IMG/VR virus record: IMGVR_UViG_3300008266_000406 | Location: 1-25,952 of that record | DNA length: 25,952 nt | Strand: one strand, 5' to 3' | Source of the DNA: a virus | Position numbers and translations under genes: made by a program | Notes under the pieces: model-generated | Seen by the model: the letters and a program-made list of their open reading frames with translations, nothing else | Told to the model about the DNA's origin: nothing | The model's database searches: none | Part shown: piece after piece, positions 1 through 7,467 of the stretch | How positions within the stretch are numbered: the first letter of the stretch is position 1 | Layout: every line of letters begins with the position of its first letter

Positions 1-27
1 AATATTATTTAATAGGGAAGGTCACAT

Positions 28-573
28 ATGATTGTAAGTCGCATAGAACTTGCTGAAATTTTAGGTATCCCACCTGCAAAGGTCAGTAGTTTTCAAAATC
101 AAGGTGTATTCACTCCAGTATCATTTGGAAAATATGACCTGAAAGAATGTATCCATAAGTTCATTGAAGTATCGGTAGAATATCTGTTGAAGAAGCAGAT
201 GCCGAAAAGTTCAGGAACACCACAAGAGAATCTGCAATTCTGGAAGATGATACGACAGAAGAATGCTGCCCTCAGAGAGTTGGGGGTAACTATGCGTGCA
301 GAAGATGCAGAGAAGTTAATGTCCAATCGTCTAGAACAAATTAGAAATGTCCTAACGACAATTGATTCCGTATGGGCACCATATCTCGTCGGACTTAAGA
401 CAGTAGAAGATAGTCAGAAGATGTTAGCCAAACAATTGGATGTACTCTTTGACCAACTCAGTTCACTCCAAGACTTTCAAGTAGAATTGGAAGAAGTCCC
501 AACAGATGAACAAATTGATGTGGCAATGGAAACCGATGATGTGATTGATATGTCTGAGGATACAGACGAATGA
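28..573 (+). CDS. terS: Terminase small subunit, lambda Nu1-like
   Basis: 181 residues, the size of lambda Nu1. The small terminase binds the packaging site on viral DNA and loads the large subunit. Residues 1 to about 45 read as a winged helix-turn-helix of the Nu1 type: SRIELAEILGIPPAKVSSFQ followed by a basic-aromatic turn and a second helix. The middle (about 70-150) is helical and suited to oligomerisation. The last 25 residues are very acidic (EEVPTDEQ...MSEDTDE), a likely large-subunit contact. The start is set by AGGGAAGG about 7 bases upstream. The stop overlaps the next gene's start as ATGA, which points to translational coupling. Position directly before a GpA-type terminase supports the call. 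Identity rests on fold pattern, size and neighbourhood rather than close sequence identity. Confidence 0.85.
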   Translation: MIVSRIELAEILGIPPAKVSSFQNQGVFTPVSFGKYDLKECIHKFIEVSVEYLLKKQMPKSSGTPQENLQFWKMIRQKNAALRELGVTMRAEDAEKLMSNRLEQIRNVLTTIDSVWAPYLVGLKTVEDSQKMLAKQLDVLFDQLSSLQDFQVELEEVPTDEQIDVAMETDDVIDMSEDTDE

Positions 574-2564
574 TACATGATATTATTCCAGAAGAATATA
601 TTCCAGAAGATAGTGTAGAAAGTATTGAACGATTTAAGACTGCTATCAATGGACTGACCAGACAAATCCTAAAGTCTAGACCAAAGTTAAGTGGGAGTGA
701 ATGGGCAAACCTACACTTTCAATTATCGGCAGAGAATAGTGCTGAACCTGGTAAATATCGTTGGGAACGCATGCCGTGGCAAAAGGAAATGTTAGATATT
801 GCATGTGGCGAAGAATATAAAGATATTGTCTTTATGACTTCTGCCCGTGTTGGGAAAACGGTGACGATGATGGCAACGAATGGATACTTTATGCATCAGT
901 CTCCTTCTCCTATCTTGTGGTTATTACCAACAGAGACTATTGCGAAACAGTTTAGTAATAATGATATTGACCCAATGTTACGCGATGTACCTGCCTTACG
1001 AGAATTGGTCAAAGAGAAGTTCACCAGAGAAGGTGGGAATACGACATTATCCAAACGCTATGTTGGTGGAACAATGACATTCGTAGGTGGTCAGAATAGT
1101 TCTGGTTTGCATGGTAAGACGATTCGTGTATTGTTTGCCGATGAAATAGACAGATATCCTGAGAGTGCTGGTAAAGATGGTGATGTGATTGACCTTGCCT
1201 CTATTCGTACTACGACATTCCAACATAAGGCAAAACGCATTTATGCATCTACACCAACAGTTACCGACTTCTCTGCAATAGAAAAGAAATTTAAGGAATC
1301 TGACCAACGACATTACTATGTTCCATGTCCAAGTTGTGGTCATAAACAAACACTACAATGGGAACAACTCAGTTATAAAGAAAACCCAACCAATCCAAAG
1401 TATATCTGTCGTTCATGTTCATATGGTATGACCGAAAGTGAGAAATACCAAATGGTATTAGGTGGAGAATGGGTCAGACACAATGCCGATAGTAAAGTCG
1501 CAGGATTCTTCTTGAATGCATTGTATTCGGTCAATATGACTTGGGCAGAGTTGGTCGCAGAATGGACCAGTATTGGAAAGAACAGACATAAGTTACAAGT
1601 CTTTATGAATTCCAGATTGGCAAAGTCATTCCAGTTAATAGAAGAATATATTGGTGCGAATAAGTTAGGTGAACGATTGGAGATATACAACGCAGAAGTC
1701 CCTACCAAGACAGAACAATGTAATGGAGTAGGTGTTTTAACTTGTGGAGTTGACATACAACAAAATCGTATTGAAGCATATGTCTGGGGGTTCGGTAAAT
1801 CAGACGAATGTTACCTGATTGATTTTAGACTATTTGAAGGGGATACCCAAAAGAATAATGTATTTGAACAGTTAAGTCATTTCTTATTAAATGAACGATA
1901 CCAGACACTATCTGGGGCAAAGATTGGTATTCGTGCAATTGCAATTGACTCTGGGTACAATGCGAATAGAGTCGCACGATATGTTCGTGACTTAAAGACA
2001 TTAGACCATGCCAATAGAACCATTATGGCAGTCAAAGGTGATGCGAATTATACATCGGGGATATTGGAACGACAAGCAAAGTTCTATAAAGAAAGTGGTC
2101 AAACCTATTTCCGTGTTGGTGTCAATCCTGCGAAAGACCATATCGCACAATTGTTCAACAATCCAGACGCTGGTGAAAACTATGTTCACTTACCAGTTGC
2201 ATATCCTAAACGATTAGACCAAGAACGATTCTTAGATAAAGAAACCTTGTATCAATTCACAGGTGAGAAGAAAGTATACGAATACAAAGGAGCACGACGA
2301 ATCGGTAGTTGGAAAGCAATGCGTGACCGAGTGGAAGCACTAGACTGTTTCGTATACGCATATGCCGCATTGATGGCATTGGGTCCAGAAGTCTTTCGTA
2401 AGTTAGATGAATTGGCTACAAAGGTTTCACTCTTGACACCAGACCCAGAAGATGTTAAGGTTAAAGAAGGAACTCCAGAACAACCACAAGCAGCACAATT
2501 CAGACCTGGTGTACGATTACACAATTCAAAGAATACTGGATTTAGTGTGTTCCGACGATATTAA
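570..2564 (+). CDS. terL: Terminase large subunit, GpA family (ATPase-nuclease)
   Basis: 664 residues, close to the 641 of lambda gpA. This is the packaging motor that cuts concatemeric DNA and drives it through the portal with ATP. The ATPase domain has a Walker A-like motif MTSARVGKT (about 89-97) and Walker B VLFADEID (about 187-194). A zinc-ribbon insert typical of the GpA family follows, with CPSC at 253-256 and CRSC at 280-283. The C-terminal nuclease part begins with CGVDIQQNRIEAYVWG (D395) and continues with AIDSGYN (D460) and a later acidic stretch near VEALDC, consistent with an RNase H-like metal site. The start overlaps the terS stop (ATGA) and has GAGGA 9 bases upstream. GpA-type enzymes are usually linked to cos packaging, but no cos site was identified here. 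Confidence 0.98.
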   Translation: MIHDIIPEEYIPEDSVESIERFKTAINGLTRQILKSRPKLSGSEWANLHFQLSAENSAEPGKYRWERMPWQKEMLDIACGEEYKDIVFMTSARVGKTVTMMATNGYFMHQSPSPILWLLPTETIAKQFSNNDIDPMLRDVPALRELVKEKFTREGGNTTLSKRYVGGTMTFVGGQNSSGLHGKTIRVLFADEIDRYPESAGKDGDVIDLASIRTTTFQHKAKRIYASTPTVTDFSAIEKKFKESDQRHYYVPCPSCGHKQTLQWEQLSYKENPTNPKYICRSCSYGMTESEKYQMVLGGEWVRHNADSKVAGFFLNALYSVNMTWAELVAEWTSIGKNRHKLQVFMNSRLAKSFQLIEEYIGANKLGERLEIYNAEVPTKTEQCNGVGVLTCGVDIQQNRIEAYVWGFGKSDECYLIDFRLFEGDTQKNNVFEQLSHFLLNERYQTLSGAKIGIRAIAIDSGYNANRVARYVRDLKTLDHANRTIMAVKGDANYTSGILERQAKFYKESGQTYFRVGVNPAKDHIAQLFNNPDAGENYVHLPVAYPKRLDQERFLDKETLYQFTGEKKVYEYKGARRIGSWKAMRDRVEALDCFVYAYAALMALGPEVFRKLDELATKVSLLTPDPEDVKVKEGTPEQPQAAQFRPGVRLHNSKNTGFSVFRRY

Positions 2565-2636
2565 TTGTTTCCGTTCATTTTTTCTTAATTTTTATCAATT
2601 ATTCTCTATTTATATAAGAACCTTCTAGGGAAAACT
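2565..2636. promoter_or_regulatory. 72-base AT-rich gap between terL and the gpW-like gene
   Basis: This very AT-rich gap contains T-runs and the motif CTATTTATATAA at 2606-2617. The same core recurs before three other genes. AGGGA at 2627-2631 is the ribosome binding site for the next gene. It is one of the few real intergenic spaces in a block where most genes touch, so a promoter or processing site is plausible. No classical -35/-10 pair is convincing. Confidence 0.3.
2606..2617 (+). promoter_or_regulatory. CTATTTATATAA motif before the gpW-like gene
   Basis: First of four CTATTTAT-core sites, 31 bases upstream of the start at 2637, oriented with the gene. Function unknown. Confidence 0.3.
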
Positions 2637-3188
2637 ATGGCAATTGAATCTTTTTATGCTGGTGATAGTGTCAATTTCACCGTAACCTATAGTGATTATT
2701 TAAGTTCAGACTATACTAGTTCTGTTCTCTATATTAATGGCCCATCCCTACTTTCTATTACTGGGGTCGCATCAACACCAACAAACAACCCAGATGACCA
2801 CATAGACAATGCATATCTCTTCTCACTTGCTCCAAGTGGAAGTGCATATCTCAAAGCTGGTGTCTACAATTATTCTGTTCGTGTATCTAGTGGGTCTGTA
2901 TCGTATACCGCAGAAGTCGGTACATTGAATGTATATCAAAATCCAGCCACCGCAGTATCTAAAGAAGCTATCTGTGTTCGTATGTTAGACCTTATTGAGA
3001 AGGCATTACTCAATCAATTGTCAACAGGTGAAGCAGCAGAAAGTATCAGTATTGCAGGTCGTTCCATTTCTATGATGAATCGTCGTGAACTTCTCATTGA
3101 ACGAGCATTCTGGAATAAGGAAAAGCAAATGTTAATCAATGCAAAGAATGGATATTCTGGTATTAAACAAATTGAGGTGATTGTATGA
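2637..3188 (+). CDS. gpW-like head completion protein with an N-terminal beta-sandwich domain
   Basis: 183 residues. The C-terminal 74 residues (about 110-183) follow the pattern of lambda gpW, a 68-residue head-tail connector: an N-terminal helix, then STGEAAESISIAGRSISMMN as a beta hairpin, then a second helix (RRELLIERAFWNKEKQ). gpW plugs the portal after DNA packaging, and this gene lies between terL and the portal gene, exactly where W sits in lambda. Residues 1 to about 105 form an extra domain of alternating beta strands (AGDSVNFTVTYSD, LKAGVYNYSVRVSSG, TAEVGTLNVYQNPA), Ig-like or BppU-like in style. A similar layout appears in the 113-residue protein at 19211. AGGGA stands 5 bases upstream. 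The stop overlaps the portal start (ATGA). The connector assignment is good; the function of the added domain is unknown. Confidence 0.75.
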   Translation: MAIESFYAGDSVNFTVTYSDYLSSDYTSSVLYINGPSLLSITGVASTPTNNPDDHIDNAYLFSLAPSGSAYLKAGVYNYSVRVSSGSVSYTAEVGTLNVYQNPATAVSKEAICVRMLDLIEKALLNQLSTGEAAESISIAGRSISMMNRRELLIERAFWNKEKQMLINAKNGYSGIKQIEVIV

Positions 3189-4792
3189 GTAGATTTACCG
3201 ATTTTCTCTTTGGTAGAAAAGCAGTAGCCAAGTCTACTCCAATCGTCAACCAAAGTAAGACCAACTTACAAAAAGCACATCTCCCAGCACCATCATTACA
3301 TTTCGCATATAGTCGTGGTGTCTATGCTTCGGTCAACAAAGACCTTTTAAATACATTAGAACGCACCCGTGACCTTTCTCGTTATCTTGTAGGGATTGAC
3401 CCATTCCTTCAACGATACCAAGAAGTCATTTCTGTATTTGTCGTTGGTCAAGATGGATTAAAGATTGAACCAGTCATTACCAATAGTAATGGTAAACTCG
3501 CAGAACGCACCAATGCACAAATTCGTCGTGCATGGAATGATTGGTCAGAAGAAGCAACCTACGATACCTTATCATCATTCAACGAAGTAGAACAATTACT
3601 CGTTCGTACATTAGCACGCGATGGTGAAGGTCTTGTTCGCATGATTACTGGTAAGTCAGTAAACAAGTACGGGTTTGCATTACAAGTATTAGACCCAACC
3701 CTCTTGGATGTGAACTACAATACAGTATTGGATAGTAAGGGTAATCCAGAAAGTCAACGCGTTATCATTATGGGTATTGAATTTGATGGTCGTGGTCGTC
3801 CAGTTGCATACCATGTATGGAATCGTTTACCAGCAGACATCAATATGGCACCACGGGTTCGTGAACGCATTCCCGCAGAAGAAATCATTCACATCTTTGA
3901 CAATAGTGTTCCAGGCGCAGTCCGTGCACTTCCGTGGACTACCGCAGTCTTGAATACTGTATCTCGTTTGAATCAATTCTTAGAAGTTCACTTACAAGCA
4001 TGTTCTATTGCAGCAACGACACCATTGGTTATGACCAATAGTGAACCAGATGTGGTAGGAGCAGATGATGTGGCAGTTAGTGGATTACAAAGTCCACAAT
4101 TCAAGCGACCAGAAATCAATTTGGCATATAGTCAAATTTTAGAACTAGACCATGGTAAGAGTTTACAAGCCCTTAATCTTAATTTCCCAACCCAACAGTT
4201 TGAACAAACTGTCAATGCATATCTTAAGAGTATTGCTGCTGGGTTGTTTATTTCTTATTCTACATTAAGTGCTGACATGAGCCAAGGCAATAGTGCCAAT
4301 GTTCGTTTCAGTTCTTTAGTTGAACGGGAACATTTCCAACAAATTCAGCGTTGGTTAATTAAGAGTTTCCATATGGTAGTTTATAAGAAGTGGTTAGAAA
4401 CCGCAATGTTATATGGTTCATTAAAGCTTCCATCAATGAATCCAGAAGATTACTATCAAGTCAACTTCCGTGGTACTAGACATTCCACGATTGACCCATC
4501 AAAAGATATGAAGGCCTATATTGAAGGTATCAATGTTGGTCTATTCACCCGTACACAAGTTTGTGCGGAATTGGGTGGTGACTTCTACGAAAATATTAAA
4601 CAATTAGCAGTGGAAGAAGAATACATTCAGAAGTATGGGGTCAATGTCAGTATGGGTGACCCAAAAGCACAAGATACCGCAAATCAAGTCGCAATTGGTA
4701 CAATACAAGCACCAGACGAACCAAATATCAGTCCAGATGCGGTCAGTGCACAAGAAGTCATCGCAGCTGATGAACAAGCTGGGTTGGACTAA
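3185..4792 (+). CDS. Portal protein, lambda gpB family
   Basis: 535 residues, matching lambda gpB (533). The portal forms the dodecameric ring at one head vertex through which DNA enters and leaves, and to which the neck attaches. Visible family features are an aromatic-basic N-terminal region (about 40-75) with the R-T-R-D-L-S-R motif, AWNDW (116-120), RTLARDGEGLVRM (141-153), LQVLDPTLLD (166-175) and the hallmark GIEFDGRGRPVAYHV (197-211), followed by PAEEIIHIF (230-238). The C-terminal 40 residues are acidic and probably flexible. GAGGTGA sits 4 bases upstream and the start overlaps the previous stop, so expression is likely coupled to the gpW-like gene. In lambda the N-terminus of gpB is trimmed by the capsid protease; here that is only possible by analogy. 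Confidence 0.96.
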   Translation: MSRFTDFLFGRKAVAKSTPIVNQSKTNLQKAHLPAPSLHFAYSRGVYASVNKDLLNTLERTRDLSRYLVGIDPFLQRYQEVISVFVVGQDGLKIEPVITNSNGKLAERTNAQIRRAWNDWSEEATYDTLSSFNEVEQLLVRTLARDGEGLVRMITGKSVNKYGFALQVLDPTLLDVNYNTVLDSKGNPESQRVIIMGIEFDGRGRPVAYHVWNRLPADINMAPRVRERIPAEEIIHIFDNSVPGAVRALPWTTAVLNTVSRLNQFLEVHLQACSIAATTPLVMTNSEPDVVGADDVAVSGLQSPQFKRPEINLAYSQILELDHGKSLQALNLNFPTQQFEQTVNAYLKSIAAGLFISYSTLSADMSQGNSANVRFSSLVEREHFQQIQRWLIKSFHMVVYKKWLETAMLYGSLKLPSMNPEDYYQVNFRGTRHSTIDPSKDMKAYIEGINVGLFTRTQVCAELGGDFYENIKQLAVEEEYIQKYGVNVSMGDPKAQDTANQVAIGTIQAPDEPNISPDAVSAQEVIAADEQAGLD

Positions 4793-4793
4793 A

Positions 4794-4823
4794 AAATAGT
4801 TTCTTCAGAAATTAACACTATTT
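4794..4823 (+). repeat. Inverted repeat in the portal-capsid gap
   Basis: AAATAGT at 4794-4800 is perfectly complementary to ACTATTT at 4817-4823. The 16-base loop holds a nested TTCT-TC-AGAA mini-hairpin. The right arm is part of the CTATTTATTA motif. The structure fills most of the 38-base gap before the capsid polyprotein start, which has no recognisable Shine-Dalgarno sequence. It may affect translation or message processing. The pairing is seen directly; the function is inferred. Confidence 0.4.
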
Positions 4824-4827
4824 ATTA
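4818..4827 (+). promoter_or_regulatory. CTATTTATTA motif before the capsid polyprotein
   Basis: Same ten bases as at 19158, only 13 bases (first base to A of ATG) before the start. It also forms part of an inverted repeat. Too close for a conventional -10 unless the transcript is nearly leaderless. Confidence 0.3.
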
Positions 4828-4830
4828 CAT

Positions 4831-6918
4831 ATGAAGACATTACCAAAGATTAATAGTCGTTGCCATCGTAGTGTAGAAATTCGTCAACCCCAAGATACAG
4901 AAACGGGGTTGGTGATTGAATTGGCAGCAAGTAGTGATATTCCCTATCGTCGTAACTTTGGGTATGAAACATTACTCCACACAGAAGAAGCAATTGATTA
5001 TAGTAGAGTAGCTGCAGGTTCTTGTCCGTTATTATACAATCATAACAATGACGAATACATTGGTATCGTAGAAAGTGTTAGATTAGATAATGGTCAATTG
5101 CGTGCAGTTGTTCGTTTAAGTAAGAACTCAGATTTTGCTCGTCAAGTATCCGCTGATATTTTGGATGGTATCCTTCGTTCAATTAGTATTGGATACGAAA
5201 TCAACGAAATGGCAGAAGGTGAAGACATTGATGGAATTCCACAATACATCGCTACTCGTTGGACACTATATGAAGTATCAGTAGTAACCACACCAGCAGA
5301 TTATATTAAGGCAGGAATTGGACGCAGTGAAGAACAACCAAATGAGGATACAGATATGAAGAAAAGAGATTTAGCAGCTGTAATGGAGATGCTTCCATCT
5401 CTTTCTGTTGAAGATATGACCGCATTACTTGAAGAAATCTCAGAAGCAGTAAACAATCAAGTAGAAGCTATGGGTCATTCTGAAGAAGAAATGGAAGCAG
5501 TATCCACAGAAATTGCCGAAGAAGTCATGGAAGAAGGTATGGAAGTTGAAAAGACCTATGACGAAATGGGCGATAAAGTTCCATCAAAGGAATATGATTC
5601 ATACGAATCAATTGATGGTGAAGCATCACAAGAAGAAGAACAGATGTTAGAAGGAAAGGCAGGAAAGAAATCGGCTCCAAAAGCCAACTCACGCTCAAAC
5701 ACAGGAGATAAAATGAGCAATGTAAGCAATGGCTCCGTAGGGGCCGACAACACCGTTCGTCTTGCTGAATTAGCAGCTAAGTACGAAAAGAGTGCAGAAC
5801 TTCCAACCTGGATTAAGGAAGGTCGTACTGCAGAAGAAGTCGCATTAGAAATCCTTGATTCACGCTCTAATGCAAAGAAGGCTGGTCCAGCAATCCATGT
5901 AAAGAGTTCAGACAAGCCTGAATTCGCATCAGCTGTTAAGTCTTGGTTACAAGGCAACAACAGTGAACTCGCAGAACGCGGTATTGACCAAGCCCGTGCA
6001 ACTGGTCGCACTGTAACACCAGGAACACTCTACATCCCAACCGATGTAGCAATGATTCGCAGTAGTTTCAACACCCGTGCAGGAACTGCATACAGTAATA
6101 CTGGTCAATATGCAGTTGGTAAGGAATTCTTGACCTTTGAAGAAGCTCTCCGTGAAGGTGCACTTCTTTCTCGCGTAGGTGGTCAAGTTCTTTCATTGAA
6201 CGATGTCGCTTCAATGCCTTACTTCTCAGTTCCAACCGTAGCAACAGCTTCACTTACCGAAACTGCTTCAATCGCAGACAACGAAGTAACTGTTGGTATC
6301 AAGAACTGGACTCCAAATCGTATCGCAGCTCGCTATGTCTTCAGTAACTTGATGACCCGCTTGAACGGCACATACGACTTTGAAGCAGAACTCTACAACG
6401 ACCTTCTTGCAGAATCAGTTCGTGTATTTGACGCACAATGCTGGGGTGGAAGTGGCACCAACGCAATCACTGGTCTTTCCCGTGATACCAACATCACCGC
6501 ATTGAGTCTCACTGGTTCAATGGCATTGGCATCAGCAAGTGCAATGATTACCGAAGTTGCAGCACAAAATGCAAACCTCGCAAACGCACAATTCGTCGCT
6601 GACCACACTGTATACTCACAAATGTTCTCAACCCAAGCATTCGGTGCTGGTTCTGGCATGAGTATCCTTGATGTCATCCAAGCAAGTCACCCAGTTGTTC
6701 GCACTGGATACCTCCCAGAAGTTATCGCAAGTCGCAAGACCATTATGTTCGGTGACTTCAGTAAGGTAACTGCAGCAACCTTCGGTCCAGTTGAAATCAA
6801 GCGTGATGACCTCACCAAGCTACAAACTGGTCAAACTGTCCTCAATCTTGAAATGTTCGCAGATTGTGTGGCACGCCAACCAAAGGCACTTGTACGCTGG
6901 ACAAATGTAACTTACTAA
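4831..6918 (+). CDS. Capsid maturation protease / scaffold / major capsid polyprotein
   Basis: 695 residues joining parts that are usually separate genes. Residues 1 to about 165 are an HK97-type prohead protease: the LLYNHN histidine (H71), the RSISIGY serine (S119) and LYEVSVVTTPAD (E148 region) match the family's His-Ser-Glu arrangement. Residues 176-294 are strongly acidic and helical (EEEMEAVSTEIAEEVMEEG and similar), like a scaffolding delta domain. From residue 295 the chain reads as an HK97-fold capsid protein, with LPTWIKEGRT early, then RATGRTVTPGTLYIPTD and a long folded C-terminus ending QPKALVRWTNVTY. The annotated start has no clear ribosome site, but two in-frame internal ATGs do: codon 176 (5356, GAGG 8 bases before) and codon 295 (5713, AGGAG 5 bases before). 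Separate scaffold and capsid products are therefore plausible, as with nested C/Nu3 in lambda. Codon choice also changes after about 5720 (see findings). Confidence 0.93.
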   Translation: MKTLPKINSRCHRSVEIRQPQDTETGLVIELAASSDIPYRRNFGYETLLHTEEAIDYSRVAAGSCPLLYNHNNDEYIGIVESVRLDNGQLRAVVRLSKNSDFARQVSADILDGILRSISIGYEINEMAEGEDIDGIPQYIATRWTLYEVSVVTTPADYIKAGIGRSEEQPNEDTDMKKRDLAAVMEMLPSLSVEDMTALLEEISEAVNNQVEAMGHSEEEMEAVSTEIAEEVMEEGMEVEKTYDEMGDKVPSKEYDSYESIDGEASQEEEQMLEGKAGKKSAPKANSRSNTGDKMSNVSNGSVGADNTVRLAELAAKYEKSAELPTWIKEGRTAEEVALEILDSRSNAKKAGPAIHVKSSDKPEFASAVKSWLQGNNSELAERGIDQARATGRTVTPGTLYIPTDVAMIRSSFNTRAGTAYSNTGQYAVGKEFLTFEEALREGALLSRVGGQVLSLNDVASMPYFSVPTVATASLTETASIADNEVTVGIKNWTPNRIAARYVFSNLMTRLNGTYDFEAELYNDLLAESVRVFDAQCWGGSGTNAITGLSRDTNITALSLTGSMALASASAMITEVAAQNANLANAQFVADHTVYSQMFSTQAFGAGSGMSILDVIQASHPVVRTGYLPEVIASRKTIMFGDFSKVTAATFGPVEIKRDDLTKLQTGQTVLNLEMFADCVARQPKALVRWTNVTY
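5344..5358 (+). promoter_or_regulatory. Candidate internal ribosome site and start for a scaffold protein
   Basis: GAGG at 5344-5347 lies 8 bases before an in-frame ATG at 5356 (codon 176 of the polyprotein). Translation from it would skip the protease domain and begin at the acidic, helical segment, giving a scaffold-capsid or, after cleavage, a scaffold product. The position is analogous to Nu3 nested in lambda C. The motif is moderate, so use of this start is an inference. Confidence 0.4.
5703..5715 (+). promoter_or_regulatory. Strong internal ribosome site and start for a free major capsid protein
   Basis: AGGAG at 5703-5707 is 5 bases before an in-frame ATG at 5713 (codon 295). This is better than the site at the polyprotein start, which has none. 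Initiation here would give a 401-residue protein, the usual size of an HK97-fold capsid subunit, and would explain how the capsid subunit is made in large excess over the protease. The alternative is that the run is a chance in-frame match and the capsid is released by proteolysis. Confidence 0.5.
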
Positions 6919-6948
6919 TCCACTGATTAGTTAATACACCAAGTAGAT

Positions 6949-6990
6949 AAAGGGGGCGGGCGGTTATATCCGTCCGTCCCTTTTGTCTTT
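6949..6990 (+). terminator. Rho-independent terminator after the capsid gene
   Basis: The arm AAAGGGGGCGGGCGG (6949-6963) pairs with CCGTCCGTCCCTTTT (6970-6984) across a 6-base TTATAT loop. All 15 positions pair if three G-U wobbles are allowed. The 3' arm runs directly into a T-rich tail. It is by far the most GC-rich stretch nearby, so it stands out. It would separate abundant capsid messages from the tail genes, with tail transcription supplied by read-through or by an unseen promoter. Confidence 0.85.
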
Positions 6991-7001
6991 AAAAATAAAG
7001 T

Positions 7002-7193
7002 ATGAAAAAATTTGTTCCGTTGGACCCATCAACAAATATTATTGATATCCTCAAGAGTATTTATAAAGGTGTGGTAAAAACACCATACCAAACCCGTAAA
7101 CCCGAGATAGAACATCATGAGCAATCTTTGGAACTTTGGACTAGAAAGAATGATGAATGTAGCGGGTCAGGAATGCCGTATCGTACTAGATAA
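7002..7193 (+). CDS. Small hypothetical protein overlapping the head-tail joining gene
   Basis: 63 codons starting 12 bases after the terminator. The first 38 residues (MKKFVPLDPSTNIIDILKSI, then basic and aromatic) look protein-like. The last 26 codons lie inside the next gene in another frame, which is a long overlap for this compact genome. The Shine-Dalgarno sequence is weak. It occupies the place of lambda FI, but no similarity to FI is visible. It may be a genuine small gene or an upstream leader peptide coupling translation to the next gene. Not recognised as any family. Confidence 0.35.
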   Translation: MKKFVPLDPSTNIIDILKSIYKGVVKTPYQTRKPEIEHHEQSLELWTRKNDECSGSGMPYRTR

Positions 7194-7467
7194 CGAACCT
7201 GTCTACTTCCGTGGCATTTTGGACCAAGAAAGTCAATTAATTCAAGATGACCGCGGGGTACAATGGGTAGATAACTTATTTAGATTGACTGTTCTTCGGG
7301 ATATTGCAACTCGTATTCCAAAGGATGAACAAAAGACAATACAAATTGACAATCAACAATATACAGTTCGTCATATTCTCTTAACTGGAGATGGGGAAAA
7401 CTGTGAGATATATCTAACAAAGATAAATGCATTCAATAGTGAATGTGACACACCAGGTACTTGCTAA
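7117..7467 (+). CDS. Head-tail joining protein, lambda FII-like
   Basis: 116 residues; lambda FII has 117. FII-type proteins attach to the completed head and form the docking surface for the tail. The pattern matches FII: a short N-terminal helix, then VYFRGILDQ (compare GVFDD in FII), then DNLFRLTVLRDIATRIPKDE followed by KTIQIDNQQYTVRHILLTGDGENCEIYL, which corresponds to FII's LFVRTDEVRQL, RRGDTLTIGEENFWVDRV and GGSCHLWL. The location between capsid and tail genes fits. The start was chosen because this frame has a stop at 7108-7110 and ATG 7117 gives the expected length. Its ribosome site is poor, so coupling to the preceding small reading frame is possible. The stop overlaps the next ATG (TAATG). 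Confidence 0.8.
   Translation: MSNLWNFGLERMMNVAGQECRIVLDNEPVYFRGILDQESQLIQDDRGVQWVDNLFRLTVLRDIATRIPKDEQKTIQIDNQQYTVRHILLTGDGENCEIYLTKINAFNSECDTPGTC

Noticed and set aside
1-27. Possible cos site or upstream gene end at the window edge
   Set aside because: Only a ribosome site and AT-rich bases are visible; too short to judge.
6915-6930. CTAATC-CACT-GATTAG hairpin over the capsid stop codon
   Set aside because: Six pairs, AT-rich, with no T tail; the far stronger hairpin at 6949 accounts for termination.
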